NCBI RefSeq assembly: GCF_020859565.1
Contig: NZ_JAJHUO010000024.1
Location: forward strand, 1-64,000
Length of the DNA stretch: 64,000 nucleotides
Direction of reading: 5' to 3'
From: Saccharothrix luteola
Lineage (GTDB): Bacteria; Actinomycetota; Actinomycetes; Mycobacteriales; Pseudonocardiaceae
Part shown: positions 10,522 through 23,600 of the stretch, piece after piece
How the letters are laid out: each line of letters opens with the position of its first letter
Position numbering within the stretch: the stretch's first letter is position 1
Notes under the pieces: model-generated
Database searches by the model: none
What the model was told of the DNA's origin: nothing
The model's input: only the letters and a program-made list of their open reading frames with translations
Program-made: the position numbers and the translations under genes

Positions 10522-10688
10522 TCACGTCGCCCACGCGGGCGACGGCGGCCGCGAACCAGGCGGCGGGGGCGCCGGCTGGTCCGCCTCGCCCGCGTCCCAG
10601 CGGGACAGCCACTCCCACGGGCCGGCGTTGGGCAGCCCGAAGGGGCGCGGCCCGGGTTCTTCGGCACGACGAGGGCCGCGTCGGGCAT
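10522..10688 (-). pseudogene. decayed YrhB-like gene fragment
   Basis: Reading leftward from the ATG at 10688, the frame gives MPDAALVVPKNPGRAP. After a one-base frame change it continues FGLPNAGPWEWLSRWDAGE and runs to a TGA at 10522-10524. This aligns by eye with the MLAAAIAVPTTGEAPYPLPNDRPFDDL segment of the intact YrhB-like gene immediately upstream (10742-11524). It therefore looks like a broken second copy with a frameshift near 10640. The rest of the gene is not recognisable. The alternative is chance similarity in GC-rich DNA. Confidence 0.45.
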
Positions 10689-10741
10689 CTGGTCCCGGTG
10701 GTCACCCGAGGACTGCGCGGCACGGTCGTGCGGGCGAACCG

Positions 10742-11524
10742 TCAGCCGTTGGCCGGTTCGTTCTCCGGGGACGGGTCCACCGGGACCACCTCGTCGCCGT
10801 AGGCCCCCGCGAGGCGCCGCTCGGCCGCGCGGACGGCGGCGGGGAAGTCCGGTTCGGACACGGCCGGCCGCGGCCGGTGGAAGCGGGCCAGGACGAGGCT
10901 GCCGACGGTGGCCGTCTCCAGGTCGGCGAGGGAGCCCCGCACGGCGTCCAGCACGGCCACCTCGCCGTTGTCGTTGTGCGCGTAGAGCAGGTGGCCGGTC
11001 ACCTCCACGCCCACCAGTTCCCGCCGCACCCAGATGACGCCCCTGGTGTCCGGTCCGCCGGCGCGCACCGCCTCGACCACCTCGGGCCACGTCGCGCAGG
11101 TCGCGACCTCCGCCGTCGGGAAGTGCCCGGCGCGGAGCCGGTCCCACCACCCCGGCTGTTCGTCGGTGGGACGCCACGGCAGCGCGGACGCCGGGGCGTG
11201 GTCGACGGTCGCGTCCAGGGCGATGACGCCGTTGCGCGCGTTGACGCGCCTGGTCCACTCGGCCTCTACCGGCGCGGGCCGGCCCGTCCCGTCCTCGTCG
11301 AGGCCCAGGTCGTCGAACGGGCGGTCGTTGGGCAGCGGGTACGGGGCCTCGCCGGTCGTCGGCACGGCGATCGCGGCGGCCAGCATCGGGTCGTGGCTCT
11401 CGCGGAACCGGCAGCCGAAGACCGCGACCCGCGTCGTCTCCAGGAGTGGGTGCCTGCTGGACTTCACCGCGCCGGCGTAGACCCGGTCGAGCCACTGGTC
11501 GGCAGTGTCCCGTGCTTGCGTCAC
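10742..11524 (-). CDS. YrhB-like N-terminus with papain-fold glutamine-deamidase-like C-terminus
   Basis: 260 residues from the GTG ending at 11524, with GAGAGG 5 nt upstream. Residues ~1-75 (DTADQWL..., VAVFGCRF, MLAAAIAVP, PLPNDRPF) resemble YrhB/Imm35-type domains found beside toxins. Residues ~125-210 contain CATWPEVVEAV, RGVIWVRREL, GHLLYAHN and VAVLD, giving a Cys-His-Asp order expected of papain-fold toxin glutamine deamidases. The gene follows the giant gene after 124 nt and is probably in the same transcript. It may be an effector, an immunity protein or a fusion of both ideas; the sequence alone does not decide. Family assignment is from memory of similar actinobacterial proteins. 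Confidence 0.6.
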   Translation of the reverse strand: MTQARDTADQWLDRVYAGAVKSSRHPLLETTRVAVFGCRFRESHDPMLAAAIAVPTTGEAPYPLPNDRPFDDLGLDEDGTGRPAPVEAEWTRRVNARNGVIALDATVDHAPASALPWRPTDEQPGWWDRLRAGHFPTAEVATCATWPEVVEAVRAGGPDTRGVIWVRRELVGVEVTGHLLYAHNDNGEVAVLDAVRGSLADLETATVGSLVLARFHRPRPAVSEPDFPAAVRAAERRLAGAYGDEVVPVDPSPENEPANG

Positions 11525-11648
11525 GCGCACCTCTCGGCGTCGAAGGTCTCCATCTGCTCTGGTCGGTCGTCCGACGACGCTACGGGACGGAGCCGGTCGT
11601 CGGCGGCGCCGCGACCGGGGCGACCGTGCGGCGTCTCGGCGGTGGCGT

Positions 11649-14600
11649 TCACGCGGTCGGTGCGGTGACGTCGTGACCGGCGCCCTTCCTCTCGGAGTTC
11701 GTCCGGTTGACGTTCGAGAGGCCGGGGTAAGCCGTGTTCGCCCAGGTGCCCGCGGCATTCTCGTCGGCGAACGCCGCGAAGTGCTTCGTGCCCGACGGCA
11801 GCCACTCGGCCACCTCGGCCGCGTGCTCGGCGTCCTGCCGTGCGGTCAGCCGGTCCTCCGCGTCCTTGCGCTCCTCGGCTTGGCGGGTGTCGAGCGCCGC
11901 CTCGGCCTGCCGCAGCTCCACCAGGTGCCTGGCCTTGAGGTCCTGCTCCGCCTTGAGGCGCTCGGCGTCCTGCTTGACCTTGAGCTGCTGCGCGGCCTGC
12001 TGCCGCTCGGCGAGCTGCCGCTGGGTGAGCTGGTGCTCGGCGGCCCTGCGTTCGTCGTCCTGGCGGACGCGCAGGTCGTGCTCGACGCGCAGCCGCTCGG
12101 CGGCCTGCTCGTTGTCGAGCTGCTGCTCGACGTTGCGCAGGACGGCGGCCTGGTTGTTCAGGACCTGCTGCCGGACCTGGTCCGGGTCGAACGAGCCGGG
12201 CGCGGCGGCGAGCTGCTGCTGGATCCGCGCCTCCACCTGGTTTCGCTCCAGCGCCTGGTTCGCCAGGACCTGGGCGGCGACCCGCTGCCGGTGCGCCTGC
12301 TGGTCGGTCGTCAGCTCGGCGGCGACGCGGTGCTGCTCGGCCAGGAGCCGGGCGGCGACCGCGTTGCTCTCGGCGGTGTAGTCCTGCCGCTGCGTGGCGA
12401 GCAGGTCGGCCTCGGACTTGACGCGCTCGGCGTGGAACTTCGCGTCGGTGGCGGCGCTCTCGGCCTCGTGCTCGGCCTGCTGGTCCGCCTTGAGCACCAG
12501 TGCCGCGGCCTGCTTCTCGGCTGCCTGGCGGGCCGCGACGGCGTTGCTCTCCGCGGTCCGCTCGGACTGGTGGCGCGAGGCCAGGGCGGTGGGCGCGCCG
12601 GAGGTCTGCCCGACGGGCGGCGCCGCGGAGCTCGAGCCGGCGTTGGCGCTGCCGGGCGGGGGCGGAGGTGTGCCATTGGTGGACGGGGTGGTGTTGCTCG
12701 GCGGGGTGTTGAACGCCGCCAGCCGGCGGTCGGCCGCGGTCTTGGCCTGCCACCAGTTCGCCTGCTCGACGTCGGCCGCGTCCTGCTTCCCCGCCAGGTC
12801 GGCGAGGGTGGTGGTGATCCGCGTCTCCAGGTCGGCGCGGTCCCGCACAGCCTCCTGGTGCTCGCGCTCGGCCGCCTGCCTGTTCTCCTCGGCCTGGCGG
12901 GCCTTGGCACGGGCCTCGCGGAGCCGGTCGTTGGCCGCGTCGAAGTCGCGCCGCGCGTCGGCGGCGGTGCGCTCGGCCGCCTCCAGGTCGGCCGTGGCCC
13001 GGTCCGCCGCCGTCCTGGCGTCCCTGGCCGCGTCGGCCGCCGCCTGCTGCCGGTCGAGGGCGGTCCGGTGCTCCTGCCGGGCCTTCTCCAGGGCCGTCGC
13101 GGCCTTCTCCTGCTGGGCCTGCCGGTTGTCGCGGACCTCGGTCGCGTCCTGGACGTCCTTCACCAGGCCCGGCCGCACCTCGTCGGGTGCGGCGGCCGGG
13201 TCGGTGCTCGGCGGGTTGGCCTGGTCGTGCCGGGTGAGGGCGGCCTCGGCGTCGCGCAGGGCCTGGTCCGCCCGGGCCCGGGCGTCGTCGACGGCCCGCG
13301 CGTGGATCTCGGCCAGCTCGACGCCCTCCTGCGTCGTCCGGACGTCCTCCGCCGCGTCGCTCAGCGCCTTGTCGGCCCGCCGGGAGGCTTGGTCGAGGTC
13401 GACCGCGAGGGCCTCGGCGTCCTCCAGCGCGGTGTCCGCCGCGTCACGGGTGGTGCGGGCGTTGTCGATCGCGGTGTCGTGGGCTCCCAGAGCGTCGAAC
13501 GCCGTCTCCGCTTCCTGCGCCCGAACGCCCAGCACGGTCTGGCGGTTGGTCACCTCGATGTCCGCGCCGGTGCGCTGGGCGAGCAGGTCCTGCGCCTGGT
13601 GGCGCGCGGTCTCCACGGCGGCCTCGGAGGCGCGCCACGTCTGCGCGGCGTTCCGCACGCCGTCCTGAGCGGTCGCCAGCTCCGGCGGGATGGTGCGGCC
13701 CAGCGCCGCCTCCACGGACGCCACCGGCATCCGCACGTCCACCGAGCCGGGCACGGTCAGGTCGTAGACGCCGACCTTGCCGCCGCCGAGGTCGGCGACG
13801 AACCGGTACACCACCGTGGACTCGGTCAGGCCCGTGCGCCCGGACGGCTTCAGGTTCTGCTGCGTGCCGCTGACCGGGCCGCCCGAGTCGGCGGTCGAGT
13901 CGTCGCCCGTGTGCTTGAACTCCGGGAAGGCGAACGCGGAGTTGGCCGAGTCGACCAGGTCCGGGTTGCCCTGCGCGTCGTCCGCCTTCTTGTTCACACC
14001 GCCCGTCGGCGCGACGACGACGTCCCCGCTCTGGGTGTGCTTCGCCTCGGACGTGGTGGTGTGCGTGGTGGAGGTCGGGTTCTCCAGCTTGACCCCGTCG
14101 CTGAGCGAGTCGAGCCGGGTGTCGACCACCTTCGCGTAGACCTTCAGGGTCGCGTGCTGCGCCTTGCCCAGCGTCGCCTCGTGCAGGCCGGGCACCTCCA
14201 GCGGGCTCGTCGTCATGCCGGGCAGCATCGACTGGAGCGTCTCGGAGCTGAGCGTGGACAGCAGCGAGTTGAGCGAGCCGGTGCCCTTGCCGGTGATGCC
14301 CTTGCCCGCGCCCGCGCGTTCGAGCGCCGCGATGGCCGCCAGCCGGATGTCCTGGATGCCGCGCATCCCCTCTACCGACGCGCCGTCGGGCACGTCGAGG
14401 CCGTCCCGCAGCCACTCGTCGATCTTGGCCTGCGTCGCCTCGGCCGGTGGTCGGCTGGTCGCCTCCGCGCCGTACGGGCGTCGGTCGTCCGGCACGTCCG
14501 GCGAGTCCGCGCGGACGTTGTCGGCGTGCAGCCGGACGGTGATCGGCGCCTCGTCGGCCTTGACCCGGCCGACCTCCTGGTCGCCCTTGTGCACCACCAG

Positions 14601-17600
14601 CTCGAACTCGACCGGCACCTCGTAGCGCACGGCCGGGCCGGTGGCGGTGTGCTTGTGGCCGAACAGCTCGGTCGTGGTGTCCGCGGTGGTCTTGCTCTGC
14701 GCGAAGGTGAGGCTCGCGCCGACCGCGCCGCCGACGGCGGGCGACTGGCCGTTCCGCACGTCCGGCAGGTGCTGACCGCCGGCCCTGGCGTTGACGCCCC
14801 AGGAGGAGCCCTTGGTGAGGGCGTCGGAGTTCTTGTTCGAGCCGGCCAGGATGTGCTCCATGTCGCGGCCGTCGTTGACCGCTTCCAGGAACTTCGGTTG
14901 CCCGACCTTGGCCTTCAGCGTGACCTGGTAGGTGTCCTTGCCGATCAGCGTGCCCGGCTTGTGCAGCAGCAGCGGCACGCCGCCGTCCACCGCGGAGTCG
15001 ATCAGGCCCTTGACGCTCGTCGGCGACGTCAGGTCGACCAGCCGCTGGAGGTTGCGCATCGAGTCGTCCAGCACCGAGTCGGGGATGAGCCCGCCCTTGG
15101 TGTTCCGGTTGACGGCCGTCGCGAGCTGCGCGACCACGGGGGACAGGTCCGGCACGTCGTCCACCACGCTGAGGCCCAGCGCGCCGGGCTCGCCGGGGTT
15201 GAGCCGCTTGGGCGGGCGCATCGCGCCGTGGTCCGGCGAGTCGTGCGGCGGCACGTCCTCCAGCAGGCCCATGTCCCGCGCGACCTGCTCGCTGACCCGC
15301 ACGAACACGCCGCCCGGCAGGGTCACCGTCTTGCCGTTGGCGTGCGGCGTGCCCTTGTAGAGCGCGTTGCCGGACCGGCTCTCGCCGACCATGGCGAACT
15401 CCGCGTCCAGCTGCACCAGCACGGTCCGCTCCCCGGACGGGCGGACCAGCTTGCGGTCGACGTTGCCACCGACCTCGCGGGCCGTCGTCTCCGTCTTCGA
15501 CCACGGCGTCCACTTCGCGCCCGCCGTGAACGTCCCGCCGCCCTGGGGCGTCGTGTCGTTCGGCTTGCCGCCGAGCCCGACGCCCGCCGAGCCCTCCACC
15601 GACTGGCCGTGCGCGACGCTGTCACCGGCCTTGAAACCACCGGTGGTCCACGTCTCGACCGGTGTGGTGTCCGAAATGGACACCAACTTGGGCCGGCCGA
15701 GCTTGACGGTCAGGCCGATCGCGCCCGTCCGGTCGGTGACGCGGCGGTCGAACCGCAGGCTGTCGTCGACCAGGCCCGTCTCGGCCATCTTGCGCAGGTT
15801 CGCCTTGAGGTTCTCCGGGCTGAACATCCTGTCGATCTGGTTGCGCGCCTGCGTGCCGGGCACGGTCAGCGACCCGTCCGCGCCCGCCGAGGTGTTCACC
15901 AACCCGATCGCGGCGTCCCGCAACGCCTCCGCGTTCGTCACGGCCTCGACGTGCAGCCACTCGTGCCGTGGCGGGCGGGTCGTGCCCGGCTTGAGCAGGC
16001 CGGCGATGGTGGTGTTCGGCGGGAGCGCGCCGTCCACCGGCTCGCCGGGCTTGAACTCCGTCGACGGGGTCTTGAGCGCGGAGCCGTCCGGCACCCAGAG
16101 CTGCACCTTCCCGCTGATCTGCGGCAGGATCGTCGGGTTGTCGCGGGCGTTCGGGTCCAGCGGCTTCTTCGAGTCGACCGTCCGGACGACGGTCTTCTCC
16201 TTCGGCACCTGCAACAGCGGCGAGCCCGGCGTCATCCGCTTGACCCACGACTGGTTGCGGCGGAACGTGGTGATCTCGACGTCGAACTCGACGTCGTGCG
16301 CGAACACCTGGGACTTGGCGTCGCCGACGTTGAGCGCCACGTCGTTCACCACCGGACCGGCGACGGTCTTGTCGGCCGTCGTGCTGCTGTACTTCACGGC
16401 CGCGTTGCCGGTGGGCGCGAGCGCCGCGGTGCCCGGCTTGACGTTCGCGCCGCCGCGGCCCTCGACGCCCGCGCTCCAGCCCTTCGTCGTGGTGGTCGCG
16501 CTGTCCAGCTTCGGCGCGGAGGACGACAGGCCGCGCACCTGGCGGGCGTCCGCCTCCCCGAGGTGCTTCGCCCCGCTCAGCCTGGCCTTGACGGTGACGT
16601 TGACGAACTCGTTGGTGGCGAAGCCCTGCCGCTTGAGCTGCACCTGCACGCCGGGACCGAGCAGGCTGTCCATCTTCGCCTTCAGCGCGGTCGGGGACAG
16701 CTCCGCGTCGAGCTTGCGCTGGTTGTTCAGCATCTCCACGACGTCGGCGAAGTTCTTGCCGTCCGCGCGCGGGTCGGTGTCCCGGTTCCAGTCGGGCAGG
16801 AAGCCGTCGAAGCCGGGCAGGCCCTTGAGGGCGCTCTCGACCTGCGCCTGCACCTGGTTCGCCGCGGTGAACTCGCCGACGCGGATGTTGCCCCCCGCGA
16901 GGCCCTCGGCCAGGTAGGGCGGTTCGAACCGGGTGTTCTCCGTGTTCGGCTTGGTGATCGTGGTCCGGGTACCGGCCGGCACGGGCAGGCCGTGCGCGCC
17001 GGCCTCCGGCAGCCCGAGCCGCACGTGCGCGGTCGCCGGGATGGTCACGGTGTCGCCGTTGGGCGTGCGCACGTCGATGTCGACGGTCACCTTGTACAGG
17101 CCGGTCTGCCCGCCGACCTGCATGCCGGCGCGGTTGACCGACGTGACGCCCGCCGACGAGGTCTCTGAGGTCTTGGCGGACGCCGAACCCGTGATGCCCG
17201 CCGTGCCGATGGGCAAGCCCGGCGTGCCGACACCGCCGCCGACGGCCGCGTTCACCTCGACGCCCGAGCCGACGGTGGCCGTGACGCCCGTGTTGGTGGT
17301 CGCGGCGTCGTGCATCCGGAACTGCGTGCCGCCGTGCGTGCCGACGAGCTCGGCGTCCACCAGCGTCGCCTTCATCTGCACGGCCGAGCCGTACGCCGAG
17401 TGCGGGCTGGTCAGGTTCGGCGAGGTGACCCAGCCGTTCAGCATCACGTGCAGGTTGTCGCGGATGTTCGTGGCGGCGAGGAAGTCCCGGAGCACCGTGC
17501 GGCCGTCCGCGCCGGGCTTCGTGACCGACGGGTGCAGGTTCGCCGCCACGTCCTCGAACGCCTGGTCCACGTCGATGTCCGTGACCGCCTCCGGCACGAG

Positions 17601-20600
17601 GTGCTCGACCTTCGCGCCCCAGGCCGGGTCCGCGGGCCGCACCCTGCCCTGGGCGTTGTCGGTGTTCGCCAGGTTCCGCAGGTCGTCCGGGACCTGGAGG
17701 GCGACGCTGGTCCCGTCGGTGTGGACGTCCGTGCTGCCGACGACGCCGCCCTGCGCGTCGGTCAGCGTGACCCGGTAGGTGACCGGCACGTCGTGCCTGG
17801 TCGAGCTGTCGCCGCCGCGGATCTCGCGGTCGTCCGACGCGGTCGTCGTGGCGGTGCTGCTGGTGACGGGGGTGGAGAGCGTGGTCTTCACGCCGACCGT
17901 GCCGTACGCGCCCATGCCCTGGCTCGCGGTGGCGTTGAGCGAGACGTCGTTGCCGGTCGTCAGGCTCGTGGTCGTCGTGCTGGTCGCGCCGCTGTCCACC
18001 CGGCTGTCGACCTTGGCGGGCGACGCAGTGCCGGGGCCCGTCGCGGGGTCGAGGACCGCGGTGACCTTGGCGTCGTAGAAGTTCTTGCCGACCTGGACCT
18101 GGAACGTGCGGCCGTTGCCGAGGAAGGACTCGAAATCGTCGCCCAGCGCCTTGCCGATGCGGTCGAGGCCCTGCGGTGCCACGCCGCGCACCGCGGGCAG
18201 GAGGCCGTTCACGGCGGTCACGACCTGGTCCGCGCCCCGCACGTCGTTGACGGCGACCGAGCCGAGCGCCTGGTTGCCCTGGAAGAACGACGGCAGCGGC
18301 ACGCCCGGCAGCACCGCGGGCATGTTCGGCGTCTTGCGGTCCGGGTCCGGGTCGTCGGCCCTGCTGTCGGGGGCGCTGATCGTGGGGTTGACCGGGTTGG
18401 TGACCTGGCCGGTGTCCGGGTCGACGCGGGACGGCGCGAGGAATTCCGGGCTCGGTCCGCGCTTGTCGGTCAGCCAGAGGTCGCGCGGCATGACGTGGGC
18501 GCCCGGCTGGTCGGCGTGGGGGCCCATGATGCCGAGGTCGTCGACGACGCGGCCCTTGCCGACGACCTCGGTGGTGCCGTCGAGGTGGGTGATCGTCTTG
18601 CCCGGCGAGTGCTGGAAGACGCTCGGGTTCTGGTCGGGCCCCTCGGCGTAGGTGTCGTCGAGGCCGCCGGAGTGCCCGCCGATCTCGTGGGCGAAGTGCG
18701 CCGGTGTGGCGTTGATCGGCAGTTCGAGCTGGTTGGGCCGGCTGCCCGGAGGGGTGATGGTGATGGCGCCGGTGGCGTCGTCGCGGTTCGTGGTGAACTC
18801 GATGTTGACGTTGAGCTGGTCACCGCGCGGCAGACCGAAGCCCTGGTTCCAGAACCGGTCGGCGCCCTTCTTGGCGTTGGCCTCGAAGTCCCGGAGCTGG
18901 TCGGGGGTGTAGGCGTCGGCGTTGGTCACGTAGAGCTTGAACGTGCGGTCTTGGACGACGGTGTCCGGCTTGCCGTCGACGCCCGGGAACTCGATGCGGC
19001 GCGCTTCGTAGCCGATCTGGTTGCCCCAGGTGGAGAGCTCGAACCTCGGCCGGCCGTCCGGACCGGAGGTGATCCTGCTGTCGTTCGTCAGGCCGCCGAC
19101 GTCGGCGAAGTGCCGGACGGGCGGGACGTCGGCGCGCACGGCGTCGACCTCGGCCGGGCTGACCGGGTTCGGGTGCCGGGTCCAGGAGGTGCCGGGGTCG
19201 CCGTGGTCCTTGCCGCTGTGCCGCCAGCTCTCGTCGTCGATCAGCGCGTCGGTGCCGGGCTGGTTCGGGATCGGCGGTGCCGGCCGGGTGGTCGGCTGTG
19301 CTTGTGGTTGGGCCGGGGCCGCTGGTGCGGGGCGGGTGCTCGGCTTCGCCGGGGAGTCGGTGGTGGACCGGGTGTCGGCCGGCGGGGGCGGTGCCGGGCG
19401 GGTGGTCGGCGGTGCCGGTGGGGTGGTGGTGTCGGACGAGGTGCCGGCCGGCTGGGTGCTGTTCGTCGTGCTCGACGTGTCGGCCGGTGGGGTGCCGGCC
19501 GGCGGGGTCGGGCGGTTGAAGTCGGCGATCCGCTGGTCCACGTCGATGCGGGCGTTCCACCAGTCGCGCTGGCGGGCGTCGGCCTCGGCGCGGCGCTGGT
19601 CCAGCTCCACCTCGGCCGCGGTGATCTCCGCTTCCAGTTCCGCGATGGCGCTCTCGACCTGGTGGTGGGCCAGCGCCGCGGACTGCTGCGCGTCCGCCGT
19701 GCGCTGAGCGGCGTCACGGCCGGTCTCCAGGCCTGTTTCGGCGTTGTCGAGCTCGCCCTGAGCGGTCTCCAGGGCGCCGTTGGCCCGGTCGAGGTCGATC
19801 CGCGCCTGCTCGGCGGCGGTCCGGGCCTGGTCGACCTCGATCTGCGCGGCGGCACGGGCGTCGATCGCGCCGGTGTTCGCGGCCTGTGCCGCGGCGGCGA
19901 CCTCGACCGCCGTCCCGACCTCGGTGGCACGGGTGTCGCGCGTGGCGCGGGCGTCGTCCACCTTGCCGACCAGGTCCTTGGCGACCTTGTCGTCGGCGAT
20001 CGGCGGGGCGTCCTCGGGCCGGTTGTCGAGGTGCGCGTCGAGGTCGCCCTGGGCGACGTCCAACGCCGCCTGCGCGTCGTCGAGCCTGACCCGTGCGGCG
20101 TCCAGCTCCGCGTTCGCGTCCGCCAGGTCACGCCCGGTGGTGCGCACGTCCGCGTCGGCGTCGCCCAGCGCGGCCCGCGCGTCGCGGTGGGCCGCGTCGA
20201 GGCCGGGGATCCGGTCGCGCAGGTCCGCGACCACGTCGTTCGCGGCGTCACGCCGGGTCTGCGCGTCCTGGACCGCCTGCTCCAGGGCGGGCACGCGGCC
20301 GGCTTCGGTCAGTTGGTCGCCGATCGCGTGGTTGTGGTCGACCTGCGAGGTCGTCAGGTCGCTCTGGAGCCGCGCGACGTCGGCGGCCACCCGGTTGATC
20401 ACGGCCTGCGCGTCGTGCCGCGCCTTGTCGACCGCCAGCTCCGCCTCGCGCCACGCCTTGGCGGTGTCCTTGACCGCGGTCTGCGCGTCGCTCAACCCGG
20501 CGTCGAACTCCCGCCCGAGCACGGTCTCGGCTTCGGTCGACGGCATCCGCACCGACGCCGAGCCCGGCACGCTCAGGTCGACCACGCTGGTCCGGCCGCC

Positions 20601-23600
20601 GACCGTGGCGACCACGCGGTACTCCACGTCGAAGTCGACCAGACCGGTGCGGCCCTGCGGCTTGAGGTTGTTGGTCTTGTTGGTCGCCGAGCCACCCGAC
20701 ACCGCCTCGGCGTCCTCGGCGGCGTGCCGGGTCTCCACGCCGCCGGTGGCGAAGTTCGCGGTGTCCTTCGGGTCCTGGCTCGGCGCGACCGCGGCGCTGC
20801 CGGTGGCCCAGCCCGCCGACACGTCGCCGGTCTCGCTGTGCTTGGCCTCGCCGGAGGTCGTGGTGACCGACGACTTCGGGTTCTCCAGGTTCACGCCGTC
20901 GCTCAGGCCGCCCAGCCTCGGGTTGACCAGCTTCGCGTAGACCTTCACGTCGGCGTGCTGCCCGAACGTCAACGCGGCCTCGTGCAGCCCCGGCACGTCC
21001 AGCGGGCCGTCGAGCATCCCCGGCAGGCTCGGCTGGAGGTTCTCCGAGCCGAGCGTCGCCAGCAGGGTGTTCAGCGGGCCGGTGCCCTTGCCGGTGATGC
21101 CCTGGTTCGCGCCCGCCGCGGTCAGCGCCTGGATCGCCGCGGCACGCAGGTCCTGGGCCCCGCGCAGGTTCTCCACCGACGCCTTGGCCGGCAACGTGGC
21201 CGGTGAGCCGTTCTGCTGCCAGGCCGTCGCGGCCTGCGGCGTGCCCTGCGCGGCCGGCCGCGGGGTCGTGGTCGACGTGTAGCCGGCCGGTGGCGTGGCG
21301 GCCGGGGTGAACACCTTCTGGTTGTCCCCGTGCAGCCGCACCACGACGTCCTGCGGCTGGGCGGTGGCCCTGGTGACGACCTGGTCGCCCTTCTCCACCA
21401 CCAGCTCGAACTCGACGGGCACGGTGTACTTCACGGCCGGGCCGCCCCCGGCGCGCAGGTGGCCGAACTGCTCGGTGGTGGCCTTCGTGACGTTGCTGCT
21501 GTGCTGCTGACCGACGTTGGCCGCGGCGATCACGCCGACGCCGCCGGACACGTTCGGGTTCGCGCTGCCGGGCTGGGCGAGGCCGGGCGACTTGAGGCCG
21601 ACGCCCCACCCGGTCGACCGGCCGAGGCCGTCGGTCGCCTTCCGGGCGCCCGCGATGGTGTGCTCCATGTCGACGCCGTCGTTGACGACGCCGGAGAAGC
21701 TCGGCGCGTCCGTGACCCGCGCCTTGAGCGTGACCTGGTAGGTGTCCTTGCCGAACGTGCCCGGCTGGTGCAGCAGCAGCGGCACGCCGCCGTCCAGCGC
21801 GCTGTCGATCATCGCCTTGACGCTCGTCGGCGAGGTGAAGTCGACCAGCCGCTGGAAGTTGTTCATCGAGTCCTTGAGGACCGAGTCCGGTACCAGGTCG
21901 CTCTTGAACGGACCGCTGGTCCGCTCGTTGAGGTCGGTGATCAGGCCGGAGACCATGCCCGACAGGTCCGGCGCGGTGTCCAGCGTGCTCAGGCCGAGCG
22001 AGCTGGGCCGGTCCGGCGTCACCGAGGCGGGCGGCGCCATCGTGCCGAACGCGGGCGGCGGCGTCGACGGCTGCACCTTCGGCAGCACGCCCAGCTCGCG
22101 CGCCACGTCCTCGCTGACCCGCACGAACACGCCGCCGGGCAGGGTGACCTTGGCGCCTTCGACGCGCGGGGTGCCGCCGTAGACGACGTTGCCCGACCGG
22201 CTCTCGCCGACCACGGTGACGTCCGCGTCGAGCTGGATCAGCACGGTCCGCGCGGCGGGCGGGGTGACGAAGTTGCGGTCGACGCTGCCGCTGACCTCGG
22301 TCGCACTGGTCTTCGACGACGAGTACGGCGTGATCTTGCCCGCCACGGCGACACCGCCCGAGCCCGACGCGGGCTTCGGCTCGCCCGCGGGCGCCGGCGC
22401 CGCGTTCGGCTTGACGGGCAGGTTGACGCCCGCGGTGAGGTCGACGGTGTGGCTGCTGGTCTTCGCGTCACCGGCCTTGTAGCCGCCGGTGGTCGCGTTC
22501 TCGGTGCCGGTGTTGTCGGAGATCGACACCAGCTTCGGGTTGCCCAGCTCGATCGCCATGCCGATGGCGCCGGTGCGGTCGGTGACCCGGCGGCCGTACT
22601 TCAGGCCGTTCTCCTGCATGCCGGTCTCGGTCAGCTTGCGCAGGTTGGCCTTGATGCTCTCCGGGCTGAACAGCTTGTCGATCTGGTTGCGCGCCTCCGT
22701 GCCCGCCACGGTGAGCGACGAGTCGCCCTTCGCGGCCAGGTTGAGCGCCTCGATGGCCCGGTCGCGCACCACCTCGGTGTTGACGACGGCCTCGACGTGC
22801 AGGAAGTCCGGCGCGGGCGGCCGCGGCACCGGCGGGTTGAGCAGGTCCTTGATCGACGGCGGCCGGTCGAGCTTGGTGGCCACCGGCTTGCCGGGCTCGA
22901 AGCCGGACGGGTCGTGGTCCATCGACGAGCTGTCCGACACCCACAGGTGCACCGGGCCGGAGATCTGCGGCAGGCTCACCACGCCGGGCGGGTTGGGGCC
23001 GCCGGTCTTGGCGACCGGCTTGGGGTCGGGCACCTGGAGGATCGGCGAGCCGGGCGTGACCCGCTTGACCCACGCCCGGTTGCGGCTGAACGTGGTGATC
23101 TCGACGTCGAACTCCAGGTCCTGCGAGAACACCTGGGCGTCCGGGCTGCCGACGTTGAGCCCCGTGCTGGTGACGGTCGGTCCGCCGGTGTTCTTGGCGC
23201 CCCACCCGTAGGTGTACTTCGCGCCGACCTGCGGCGTCGGGGTGAGCGACGCGGCACCGGTCTTGACCGGGAACACCGCCTTGCCCTCGACGCCGACGCT
23301 GACCGACTTCTGCGTGGCGGTGGTGCTGTCCAGCTTCGGCGCGGTGTTCGCCGAGCCGCGCACGTTGCGCGCGTCGACCTGGCCGAGGTGCCGGGTGCCC
23401 ACCGGCCGGGCGCGGACGGTGATGTTGACGTACTCGTTGGTGCTCAGGCCGCGCTTCTTGAGCTGCACCTGCACACCGGGGCCGAGCAGGCTGTCCATCT
23501 TGGTCTTCAGGGCGGTCGGCGACAGCTCCGCGTCGAGCTTGCGCTGGTTCGCCATGGCCTCCGCGACGTCGGCCAGGCCCTGGCCCTTGCGCGAGCCGGT

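Noticed and set aside
10262..10723. 153-codon minus-strand frame between sdhC and the YrhB-like gene
   Set aside because: Low-complexity product without start signals; a shifted frame here gives the recognisable YrhB-like fragment instead.
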